Assembly: GCA_009885515.1 (NCBI GenBank)
Contig: VFKO01000013.1
Span: 1-5,940, forward strand
Length of the DNA stretch: 5,940 bases
Direction: 5' to 3'
Source: Rhodobiaceae bacterium
GTDB lineage: Bacteria > Pseudomonadota > Alphaproteobacteria > Micropepsales > Micropepsaceae
The translations under genes and the position numbers were made by a program. Every line of letters starts with the position of its first letter. Position 1 is the first letter of the stretch. The notes under the pieces are model-generated. The model made no database searches and was not told the origin of the DNA. It worked only from the letters and a program-made list of their open reading frames with translations. Positions 1-5,533 of the stretch are shown one piece after another.

Positions 1-1
1 C

Positions 2-331
2 GGCCAAGCCTATCTCAATATGGGCGCTGGCCGCTCCGACGTGACAGCGACGTGGTTCTCTGGCGAAATTTCGTTTATGGATCCCGCCGTCGCCGTGAAT
101 GTTGTCTATGCCGTCAAACCCGGCGAAGACCCTGAACGCTATGCGCAGTTGGTCAAGGATGTTTCGTCGGGAACGACGGCCTATGAACTTGCGGCGCCCT
201 TCATGGCGCAGATGATCATCGACCCCAACGACACTCGGCCTTACCTGATCAACATGCTTGAAGTGCTGTCACGCCGCATGACGAATGGCGTTGGCGCACA
301 TCGTTTGGCCGACTGGCCGCCCGCTTTCTAA
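2..331 (+). CDS. Acyl-CoA carboxylase carboxyltransferase (beta) subunit, C-terminal part
   Basis: The frame is open from the left edge of the window to a TAA at 329-331, giving the last 109 residues; the start lies outside. Early residues GAGRSDVTATWF and EISFMDPAVAVNVVY match the part of the biotin-dependent carboxyltransferase (crotonase-like) fold that in acyl-CoA carboxylases reads roughly G-A-x-x-S-D...F-M-x-P. The later stretch IIDPNDTRPYLINMLEVL is the usual C-terminal signature (IDPxxTRxxL). In this family the subunit moves carboxyl from carboxybiotin to an acyl-CoA such as propionyl-, acetyl- or methylcrotonyl-CoA in the cytoplasm. The tail TNGVGAHRLADWPPAF is longer than in many PccB proteins, so the exact acyl substrate cannot be named. 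A biotin carrier gene begins 20 bases downstream on the same strand, which supports the call and suggests one operon. The biotin carboxylase subunit is presumably upstream. Confidence 0.85.
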   Translation, partial: GQAYLNMGAGRSDVTATWFSGEISFMDPAVAVNVVYAVKPGEDPERYAQLVKDVSSGTTAYELAAPFMAQMIIDPNDTRPYLINMLEVLSRRMTNGVGAHRLADWPPAF

Positions 332-351
332 CCAACCCCCCGCGAGAACAC

Positions 352-573
352 ATGGCCCGCAGCACCGTCAAAACAGAGATCACCGGCAAAGTGTGGAAGG
401 TCACGGCCACTAAAGGTCAACGCCTGGCTGAAGACGAACCCATCGTCATTCTGGAAAGCATGAAAATGGAAATCCCGGTGCCAGCCCCGCTCGACTGCAC
501 CGTCATCGACATTGTCGTCGCCGAAGGGGACACAGTGACGGAAGGCGACGTGATCGCCCACATCGAACACTAG
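352..573 (+). CDS. Biotin carboxyl carrier protein (biotinyl/lipoyl domain, 73 aa)
   Basis: This complete 73-residue protein consists of a single biotinyl domain and little else. The biotinylation motif ESMKMEIP puts the acceptor lysine at residue 38, close to mid-domain as expected. The C-terminal half (VAEGDTVTEGDVIAHIE) is the paired hammerhead strand, with the typical V-x-x-G-D-x-V-x-x-G-D pattern. By family knowledge the protein shuttles carboxybiotin between a biotin carboxylase and the carboxyltransferase encoded just upstream; a free-standing carrier this small is found in multi-subunit acyl-CoA carboxylases. A lipoyl carrier is unlikely because the motif is MKM. The ATG follows the preceding stop by 20 bases, with only a weak GCGAGA upstream as ribosome-binding site, so the two genes are probably co-transcribed. 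Its TAG stop lies inside a CTAG that also ends the convergent gene on the other strand. Confidence 0.93.
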   Translation: MARSTVKTEITGKVWKVTATKGQRLAEDEPIVILESMKMEIPVPAPLDCTVIDIVVAEGDTVTEGDVIAHIEH

Positions 574-1868
574 GCGCCCAGCACCGATTTTAGATAGCCA
601 TTCAGGAACCTGGCCTTGGGATCGAGTCTGCGGCGCACATTCTGGAAGTCCCCCCAGCGTGGATAGAGTTTTTCGAGGTCTGCGGCTTTCAGCGTGTGAA
701 GCTTTCCCCAATGCGGCCGGCCGCCATAGCGGTGAAAAACGGACTCACAGGCGCGAAACAGCGGCAGGTGATTCTGGCGGTTGTATTGATGCACCGAAAT
801 TGTCACCGCATCGCGCTTGTAAAACGGGGACAGCCAAATATCATCAGCCTTGACGAAGCGGAACTCGATCGGGAACACGCCCGCAATCCTTTGTGTACGG
901 ATGATATCGGCAATCTCGCCGATACAGTCGGCGCCATTCGCCGCCGGGACCGCATATTCCATTTCGTTGAAGCGCACGGTCCGGGCGGTTGGGAAAATCT
1001 CATGGCTCCAGCGAGCCCGTGTCGATGCCCCCATGGCGCCGCGTGTGAACAGGCGCTGCAGCGGTCCGGACAGGCCGGGCACAAAGCGCGCCAGCTCGCA
1101 GCCAGACTTGAACAGGCGCTGGTCGGCACTCACGCGCTCGCCACGGGCTTGCATTTGCTCAGAGGTCAGTGGCGCCGACACTTCGTCATCGGTGTCGTCG
1201 AGGGATTTAGCGACAACCGAGTCCGAAAACGGAAACCAGAAAAACTCGAAATGCCGATGCTGATCGCGCAATTTTCTGAGGTCGCGCCAGCACTCGGCCG
1301 CCGGCATCAGCCAATTGCGTTCGCGCAACTTATAGGCTTTGCGCACTGCAAGGGTGATGTCACTCATCACACCCAGCGCCGCAAACGATACACGTCCGGC
1401 TTCCCAGATTTCAGCATTCGACGACGGCGAACACTCAAGCACCTCACCCTCAGCCGTCACCAACCGGAATGCCTTGACCTCCGATGACAGACTACCCAGC
1501 GTGGGCCCGGTTCCGTGCGTACCGGTTCCAATCGCACCTGAGATTGACTGACGGTCGATGTCGCCCTGGTTCTTGAGCCCAAAGCCTGCATCAAATAGTG
1601 GCCGTCCGATCGCATGGATCTTTGTTCCAGCCTTGATCGTGGCCGTCTGTGCTTGCGGATCAATGCCAACGATCCCCTGGTGGGACTCCAGCGACAGCAG
1701 GGAGCCGGAGGTCTCGCACAACGGTGTAAACGAGTGTCCGGACCCGGCAACGCGCACCGGTGCGATACCGGCGCGAACCGCCTCAATCAGCTCAGCCTCG
1801 TTCGCAGGCGCCGTGATGGATTGGGGCGCCGCGCGAACCAATCCCGACCAGTTTTCCCAAGAACTCAT
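570..1868 (-). CDS. FAD-linked sugar-1,4-lactone oxidase (gulonolactone/arabinono-lactone oxidase family)
   Basis: The 432 residues match the usual length of this VAO-type flavoprotein family. GSGHSF at 42-47 is the FAD-binding motif; H45 is the expected covalent flavin attachment residue. A second FAD motif, SGAIGTGTHGTG, spans 110-121. The C-terminal cap/ALO domain carries FPIEFRFV and HWGK (386-389), both typical of L-gulono-/D-arabinono-1,4-lactone oxidases, and ends with LDPKARFLNGYL, also typical. In the family such enzymes oxidise an aldonolactone (or a polyol such as xylitol in alditol oxidases) with oxygen or another acceptor; the substrate here is not decided by sequence. No signal peptide is visible, so it is probably cytoplasmic. 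The start overlaps the stop of the Sel1 gene in an ATGA, which suggests translational coupling; AGGG only three bases before ATG is a poor stand-alone ribosome-binding site. Codon usage and reading frame look intact. Confidence 0.9.
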   Translation of the reverse strand: MSSWENWSGLVRAAPQSITAPANEAELIEAVRAGIAPVRVAGSGHSFTPLCETSGSLLSLESHQGIVGIDPQAQTATIKAGTKIHAIGRPLFDAGFGLKNQGDIDRQSISGAIGTGTHGTGPTLGSLSSEVKAFRLVTAEGEVLECSPSSNAEIWEAGRVSFAALGVMSDITLAVRKAYKLRERNWLMPAAECWRDLRKLRDQHRHFEFFWFPFSDSVVAKSLDDTDDEVSAPLTSEQMQARGERVSADQRLFKSGCELARFVPGLSGPLQRLFTRGAMGASTRARWSHEIFPTARTVRFNEMEYAVPAANGADCIGEIADIIRTQRIAGVFPIEFRFVKADDIWLSPFYKRDAVTISVHQYNRQNHLPLFRACESVFHRYGGRPHWGKLHTLKAADLEKLYPRWGDFQNVRRRLDPKARFLNGYLKSVLGA

Positions 1869-2599
1869 TCGCCCTGCAGCGGACCGCTGGCCGCGCGAAA
1901 CGAATCGGCACGTTGACGTCCTTCGGCGGCCTGTTCTTTCGTGATGCGCTCTTCCAGAAACTGGGCCGGGGTTGGAGCCTTCTGATCAATCTTGCTGGTT
2001 TGTGCGTTGAACGGCACGCCTGAGAATCCGCCGCGCGCCGCGAGAATAAAAAACTTCAGAGCTTCGACGTCGTCTCTGGGGACACCATCACCGGATTCAA
2101 GCATGGTGGCGTAGTTATATTGTCCCTGTGCCAAGCCGTAATCAGCCGAATGCCCATACCACCGTGCCGCCAGCGGCATATTCTTGTCGACGCCATTTCC
2201 AAATTCATTGAGAGACCCCAGATCGAACATGGACAAGGCAATTCCCGCCCTGGCGGCCTGGGTGTGATATTGCATTGACTTGGCATAATCACGCTGCACG
2301 ACACCGGGCTTGCCGTCCATATATTCAACGCCCAGCCGGTGCGCCGCATAGGCGCTGCCCTTGGCCGCCGCGCCTATCCAATACTCAATGGCCTCCGGGT
2401 AGCGGCCCTGAATGTAGTGATCTTCGCCGGGATCCTTTCGGTCGCGCATTTCGCCGAGCGGGTGTTTGAGTGCCGCTTCAGCCGTTGTCGGCCGCACTGA
2501 CGCCGATTTCGTCCCGACCTGCGGTGACAGAAACACAGCCCCCAAGACAACCGCCGCAACCGCGATCGCGGCGCCAAGTCCGATCATTAGTCTTTGCAT
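1865..2599 (-). CDS. Membrane-anchored Sel1-like repeat protein
   Basis: The protein has 244 residues. Residues 5-25 (MIGLGAAIAVAAVVLGAVFLS) form one hydrophobic segment after a short positively charged start, so it is a signal anchor or an uncleaved signal, with the rest probably periplasmic. About 40 low-complexity residues follow, then a TPR-like helix pair (EDHYIQGRYPEAIEYW, about 59-74). Next come Sel1-type repeats at roughly 82-119, 120-155 and 156-191, with the hallmark pattern A-x-x-x-L-G-x-x-Y/N-x-x-G-x-G-V-x-x-D...A-x-x-x-Y/F-x-x-A-A-x-x-G. The tail (about 192-244) is charged and non-repetitive. Sel1 repeats act as protein-protein scaffolds; no partner is identifiable. AAGGGAG six bases before the ATG fixes the start. 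It is the first gene of a two-gene operon with the lactone oxidase, which may be fortuitous or may reflect a shared envelope role. Confidence 0.85.
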   Translation of the reverse strand: MQRLMIGLGAAIAVAAVVLGAVFLSPQVGTKSASVRPTTAEAALKHPLGEMRDRKDPGEDHYIQGRYPEAIEYWIGAAAKGSAYAAHRLGVEYMDGKPGVVQRDYAKSMQYHTQAARAGIALSMFDLGSLNEFGNGVDKNMPLAARWYGHSADYGLAQGQYNYATMLESGDGVPRDDVEALKFFILAARGGFSGVPFNAQTSKIDQKAPTPAQFLEERITKEQAAEGRQRADSFRAASGPLQGE

Positions 2600-2605
2600 T
2601 GAAAA

Positions 2606-2612
2606 CTCCCTT
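2606..2612 (-). promoter_or_regulatory. Strong Shine-Dalgarno of the Sel1-repeat gene
   Basis: On the - strand the sequence reads AAGGGAG, then six bases (TTTTCA), then ATG. This is the best ribosome-binding site in the window, and it settles the start at 2599. Confidence 0.75.
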
Positions 2613-2773
2613 GCAGACGCACTGTGCCAATTCGAAGATTTGCAAGCTTAACCCAAGCCACCAGCGGCCAGCCAGTCTGTGACGTGTGCGGACGCGGCGG
2701 GTTGGGATCTGGTGAGTGCTTATAAACCATTTGGGTGGCGCAAAATCGTGGAATGGTGTGTGTATATACCGAC

Positions 2774-2865
2774 GCATGCATACGTGCATATAAGGAAAAA
2801 CTATCGTTATATTTCAACTGGTTAAGCCATGAAAACCGATCTTCAAAACCAACATGTATGCATGC
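2774..2865. repeat. Inverted copies of GCATGCATAC in an AT-rich segment
   Basis: GCATGCATAC at 2774-2783 is repeated as its exact reverse complement GTATGCATGC at 2856-2865, with 72 bases between. Each arm contains overlapping self-palindromes (GCATGC, ATGCAT). The segment lies upstream of the divergent-facing Sel1 gene, so the pair could be operator half-sites for a dimeric regulator, or simply a foldback element. The sequence does not decide between these. Confidence 0.4.
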
Positions 2866-2907
2866 AGTCCTTGTGAGCGTTGCATAAGCACTGCGGCGAG
2901 CCGTGGT

Positions 2908-2934
2908 GTGCGCGCCGGGTCATTTCGCGCGCAC
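2908..2934. repeat. GC-rich hairpin (GTGCGCGC/GCGCGCAC)
   Basis: The arms 2908-2915 and 2927-2934 are perfect 8-base complements around an 11-base loop. No T-run follows on either strand, so it is not a clear intrinsic terminator. It stands alone between the AT-rich segment and the hairpins further right. Confidence 0.4.
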
Positions 2935-3167
2935 CCTACCCGCTCCCCGCCTGATAGGGCGCAGGGTTGCTTGATCTATTTATAATTCAATTCGCAGCTG
3001 AGCACCGTGCCTTTCAGAGCGGTGCCGGAACTTCAGAACATACGCAGAACTCTTTTGCCGCGTCAAGCTGGAATTCAAGCGACGGAAGTGCGAAGGACGC
3101 GAAGAAGAAAGCGGGCGCTATGCGGCAAAGCCCCCTATCGTCTGCAGCAGCCAACGCTGCGCAGCCA

Positions 3168-3234
3168 CTTCCCCCGCAAGCGGTAGCTGCCTGCGGGGGA
3201 AGGCACCAGATTTTCTGTCTTCACCCGCTTGCGG
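3168..3234. repeat. Nested palindromic element (CTTCCCCCGCA hairpin plus CCGCAAGCGG pair)
   Basis: CTTCCCCCGCA at 3168-3178 pairs perfectly with TGCGGGGGAAG at 3192-3202 over a 13-base loop. CCGCAAGCGG at 3174-3183, which overlaps the first arm, also pairs exactly with CCGCTTGCGG at 3225-3234. Two mutually exclusive foldbacks sharing an arm are typical of dispersed intergenic palindromic elements of the REP/BIME kind. A role as a bidirectional terminator is possible, but no T-tract is present. Confidence 0.5.
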
Positions 3235-3273
3235 AGGCCGTCGCCCCACGACAATCTGTTACAATGTCCAAAA

Positions 3274-3372
3274 TTACGGTGACTGTTCAATAAGCCCGGA
3301 TTCGCACTTGGCAGCATCGATTAAGTTCACTGTCACCGTAACTATTCACTGCACTGTCACCGTAACTATTCA
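3274..3372. repeat. Cluster of inverted and direct TTACGGTGAC/GTCACCGTAA repeats
   Basis: TTACGGTGAC at 3274-3283 is followed by two exact reverse-complement copies, GTCACCGTAA at 3332-3341 and 3356-3365. The last two belong to a longer direct repeat of 21 identical bases starting CACTGTCACCG and ending TAACTATTCA, at 3328-3348 and 3352-3372, separated by CTG (24-base period). A large hairpin can form between 3274-3283 and either copy. The motif resembles end or target sequences that, to my recollection, recur in proteobacterial intergenic regions near small transposases; that link is inference. The final copy abuts the broken 5' end of the octapeptide-repeat gene, as expected if this element caused or marks the deletion. 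Confidence 0.6.
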
Positions 3373-3374
3373 AA

Positions 3375-3629
3375 CAGATCGGTGGCCTCAATGCCACGGA
3401 TGTGGGTGAGTTCACCTCGACGCAGATCGGTACGCAGGCGACGACCCAGCTCGGTGCGCTGTCGGCAACGAACCTCTCGGCGCTGGACGCCACCCAGATC
3501 TCTGCCTTGACGGCGACCCAGATCGATCAGCTGACGACGACGAACATCACGGCGATGTCGACGACGCAGTTGACCGGGTTCTAGGCGACCCAGGTCCAGA
3601 GCATGGATGCCGGGCAGGTCGAGGCTTAA
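3375..3629 (+). pseudogene. Truncated octapeptide-repeat (Ser/Thr-rich) surface-type protein, C-terminal remnant
   Basis: From about 3375 the frame reads QIGGLNATDVGEFTSTQIG and then settles into eight-residue units: LSATNLSA, LDATQISA, LTATQIDQ, LTTTNITA, MSTTQLTG. An in-frame TAG (3582-3584) interrupts the next unit, after which the same frame continues ATQVQS and MDAGQVEA to a TAA at 3627-3629. The unit pattern is [LM]-x-[AST]-T-[QN]-[ILV]-x-[AGQ], 24 bases long. The TAG sits at the variable second position and differs from a TCG serine codon by one base, so a nonsense mutation is likely. A GTG at 3402 is the only plausible internal start and has no good ribosome-binding site. An in-frame TAA at 3363-3365 lies in the repeat element, so the original N-terminus is gone. 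Similar short-period TTxQI/AL repeat proteins are large, probably exported adhesin-like proteins in alphaproteobacteria; their function is unknown. Confidence 0.65.
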
Positions 3630-3659
3630 TTCTTGGCCAGCGGCTAGCCGCGGCGGCGG

Positions 3660-3685
3660 GCCGGGCGCGAGCAATCGCGCCCGGC
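3660..3685 (+). terminator. Strong GC hairpin, probable terminator after the repeat-protein remnant
   Basis: GCCGGGCGCGA (3660-3670) and TCGCGCCCGGC (3675-3685) form a perfect 11-bp stem closed by a GCAA tetraloop of the stable GNRA class. It lies 31 bases after the TAA of the octapeptide-repeat remnant and 70 bases before the TPR gene. The stem is terminator-grade, but what follows is GTTAGCACTTTCG rather than a proper T-run, so it may act as a weak terminator, an attenuator or an mRNA 3'-end stabiliser that sets unequal expression of repeat protein and modification genes. Confidence 0.55.
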
Positions 3686-3755
3686 GTTAGCACTTTCGAA
3701 AGGTTAATGGTTCAGTTTTTCGGCTTCAAATTGGCGAAGCGCGATCAAAACGACC

Positions 3756-4253
3756 ATGACCGAGAACATTTTTCTTATCGCCTTGCAGAAAATCGCCGCG
3801 GGATCGCTGGCGCTCACCGAACTCATCGACAAAACGAGCGCCTTGGCCGCGGCTGGTCAGATCGATCCCGCGCGGCAGCTTTACAGGGCTTGGATCAACG
3901 GCAACCGCGAACACCCGTTGGTCTACGTCGCCTATTTCAATTGCTCGGCCCTCGACAGTCAGGCCGGCGATGCGAAGGCGGCGGGGGAGGCGCTCGAGAC
4001 GGCGATCGCGATCAATCCGGATTTCATGCCGGCCTATATCAATCTCGGCGGCATCTTGGAGAGGTCGGGCGCCGCGGATCGCGCCATCGAGTTGTGGCGC
4101 ACGGCGGTCAACCGCCCACTGCCGATCACCGGGATGGCCGTTTCGCACGCTACAACGGCGCTCAAGCAGATCGCGCGGGTGCTGTCGGACCACCAACAGG
4201 CCGAACGCGACCAACACCTGCCGGCGAAACGGCGTAAGACGGGAACACGATGA
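3756..4253 (+). CDS. Short TPR protein (resembles the N-terminal part of TPR-glycosyltransferases)
   Basis: The protein has 165 residues. Helical-repeat units are visible at about 24-50 (TSALAAAGQIDPARQLYRAW), 57-88 and 89-119; the third (AINPDFMPAYINLGGILERSGAADRAIELW) is a textbook TPR with the N-P-x-x-x-x-A-Y-x-N-L-G signature. The last 15 residues (DQHLPAKRRKTGTR and neighbours) are charged and unrelated. In family terms such repeats mediate protein contacts, and in O-GlcNAc-transferase-like (SPINDLY-type) enzymes they precede a glycosyltransferase domain; none is present here. The gene could be a free-standing adaptor or the product of an internal deletion that removed the catalytic part. 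The stop overlaps the next start in ATGA, so the two are translationally coupled. No strong ribosome-binding site precedes the ATG; the start was chosen because MTENIFLIALQ gives a coherent first helix. Confidence 0.75.
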   Translation: MTENIFLIALQKIAAGSLALTELIDKTSALAAAGQIDPARQLYRAWINGNREHPLVYVAYFNCSALDSQAGDAKAAGEALETAIAINPDFMPAYINLGGILERSGAADRAIELWRTAVNRPLPITGMAVSHATTALKQIARVLSDHQQAERDQHLPAKRRKTGTR

Positions 4254-5533
4254 AAAAGGAAGTTCTGGAAGGCTTGCGGTTTCAGGGTTACTCGCCCCGG
4301 ACGCTGCTGGACGTGGGCGCGCATATCGGCACGTTTAGCCAACAATTTCTCAATGTGTTTCCCGATTGCGTCCCGACACTGATCGAGCCGAATCCGTTCT
4401 GCCAGGAAAACCTGACGAAGCTTGGGTTCGAGCAGCACGCGGTCGCGGCGTCGCACGAGGCGGGCCGGGCGGAACTGTTCCTCACGAAGGAATGGCTGCA
4501 ATCGACCGGAAGCTCGCTTTATCGCGAGAACACCGCCTTCTTTCGCGACGAGGTCGTCGTGAAGCAAGAGGTCGATAAGGTTCGGATCGACGATTTGTTC
4601 AAGGGCCGGCGCTTCGATTTCGTCAAGATCGACACGCAAGGCTCGGAGCTCGATGTGCTTCGCGGCGGGCAATCGGTCTTGCGTCACGCCGACTACATCC
4701 TCGTCGAGATATCGCTGGTCGAATACAATATCGGCGGCGCGCGCGCCGAGGCCGTGTTCGCGCAGATGGCGGCGATGGGATTCCATTGCGTCGAGGTCAC
4801 CGATTTTCACCGCCTGAAAGGTATCCAAGACGGCAATTTGCTGCAAATGGATTTCTTGTTCGAGCGGCGGGTGAAGCGTCCGACGCAGAATTTCTGCTAT
4901 GCGCCGCTGCATCATCACGACCCGTTGATGGAATATCTGCGCCAGCAGCGTTCAAGGTGCCCCAGCTTTACGGTGATCGACGTCGGCGCGGCGGCGAATC
5001 CGTGGTCGGCGGACGTGCTGTCGGCGACCTTCGATATGAATAGTTGCGCGGTTGCGCCCCATCACTTCACCGGCAATCTGAACGACAGCCGCAGTTGGGA
5101 CCCCGTGCTGAGGCATGTCGCCGAGCATGGCCGGTTCTCGTACGCCATTTGCTCGCACACGCTCGAAGACTTGGCTTATCCCGCCATGACGTTAGAGATG
5201 CTGCCGCGCATTGCCGAGGCCGGGTATGTTTCCGTGCCTTCGCGTTACCTGGAGTCGTTGCGGCCGGAGGGACCCTATCGCGGCTTCATCCATCATCGCT
5301 GGGTCCTCGATGCCGACGCGGCAGGGGAGAACTTGGTGCTGGCGCCAAAGATCTCGCTGCTCGAGCACCTCGCATTGTCCGACGAGCCGAAATGGCCGGC
5401 GGCGGCCAATCGCTTCGAGCTTCAGATGATGTGGCGGGGCGCGATTTCCTTCACGGCGTTGAACGGCGACTATCTGGGACCGACGCGCGGTCACGTGATC
5501 AACATGTACGGCCAATTCATGGATCGGCCGTGA
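4250..5533 (+). CDS. Two-domain protein: FkbM-family methyltransferase fused to a second SAM-methyltransferase-like domain
   Basis: The protein has 427 residues. Domain 1 (about 15-215) is FkbM-type: the SAM motif LLDVGAHIGTF at 19-29, the acidic end of strand 2 IEPNP at 45-49, and the characteristic VKIDTQGSELDVLRGG from residue 125. FkbM enzymes are SAM-dependent O-methyltransferases, often acting on sugar or polyketide hydroxyls. Domain 2 (about 225-427) starts with HHHDPLMEYL and carries VIDVGAAANPW at 242-252, a degenerate motif I, and YAICSHTLEDL at 298-308, like the post-motif of type-11 methyltransferases (usually S-H-V-L-E-H). It ends with VPSRYLES and a conserved-looking HHRW. The second domain may be an active methyltransferase or a substrate-binding pseudoenzyme. 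No signal peptide or membrane segment is seen, so it is cytoplasmic. It is coupled to the TPR gene upstream (ATGA) and to the broken gene downstream (GTGA). The likely role, by inference, is methylation of a glycan. Confidence 0.82.
   Translation: MKKEVLEGLRFQGYSPRTLLDVGAHIGTFSQQFLNVFPDCVPTLIEPNPFCQENLTKLGFEQHAVAASHEAGRAELFLTKEWLQSTGSSLYRENTAFFRDEVVVKQEVDKVRIDDLFKGRRFDFVKIDTQGSELDVLRGGQSVLRHADYILVEISLVEYNIGGARAEAVFAQMAAMGFHCVEVTDFHRLKGIQDGNLLQMDFLFERRVKRPTQNFCYAPLHHHDPLMEYLRQQRSRCPSFTVIDVGAAANPWSADVLSATFDMNSCAVAPHHFTGNLNDSRSWDPVLRHVAEHGRFSYAICSHTLEDLAYPAMTLEMLPRIAEAGYVSVPSRYLESLRPEGPYRGFIHHRWVLDADAAGENLVLAPKISLLEHLALSDEPKWPAAANRFELQMMWRGAISFTALNGDYLGPTRGHVINMYGQFMDRP

Larger units (their letters stand above)
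2600..3374. other. Long gene-poor mosaic region with hairpins and repeats
   Basis: This stretch of about 775 bases has no reading frame with convincing protein character. It should contain the promoter of the - strand Sel1/oxidase operon. The AT-rich part around 2713-2820 is the likeliest place, with TTGAAA and TATATG on the - strand about 19 bases apart, but this is weak. The rest holds GCATGCATAC inverted copies (2774/2856), a GC-rich hairpin (2908-2934), a CTTCCCCCGCA inverted repeat (3168-3202) and the GTCACCGTAA repeat cluster (3274-3372). The mixture of base composition and dispersed palindromes suggests layered insertions or deletions rather than a single gene remnant. Confidence 0.6.

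Noticed and set aside
696..1487. 263-codon + strand frame, opposite the lactone oxidase
   Set aside because: It is antisense to a well-supported oxidase with intact motifs; the translation is rich in Arg/His/Cys and shows no domain pattern.
2981..2986. TATAAT as a + strand promoter -10 element
   Set aside because: No matching -35 lies 16-18 bases upstream and no supported gene follows within 350 bases.
2967..3293. 108-codon + strand open frame in the intergenic region
   Set aside because: Its only start is a TTG, with no ribosome-binding site. The composition is low-complexity (Ala/Ser/Gln), and it runs through the 3168-3234 palindromes and ends inside the TTACGGTGAC repeat, so it looks like a chance frame.
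3328..3372. CRISPR-like direct repeats
   Set aside because: There are only two copies, separated by 3 bases, with no spacer-length gap and no cas genes, so this is not a CRISPR array.
3402..3584. Intact 60-residue small gene starting at GTG
   Set aside because: The octapeptide pattern extends both upstream of the GTG to 3375 and downstream of the TAG to 3629, so a remnant of a larger gene fits better than a free-standing small protein.
3366..3674. 102-codon - strand frame opposite the octapeptide repeats
   Set aside because: Its apparent repeats (Arg-rich LGRR/RDL units) merely mirror the 24-base DNA period of the + strand octapeptide gene.
3707..4237. 176-codon + strand frame overlapping the TPR gene
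   Set aside because: It is out of frame with the clear TPR signature; the translation is Arg/Gly/Gln-rich and has no helical-repeat pattern.
4034..4918. 294-codon - strand frame, opposite the TPR and FkbM genes
   Set aside because: It crosses two recognisable + strand genes. Its Arg/Leu/Asp-rich translation is the usual antisense shadow of GC-rich coding DNA.
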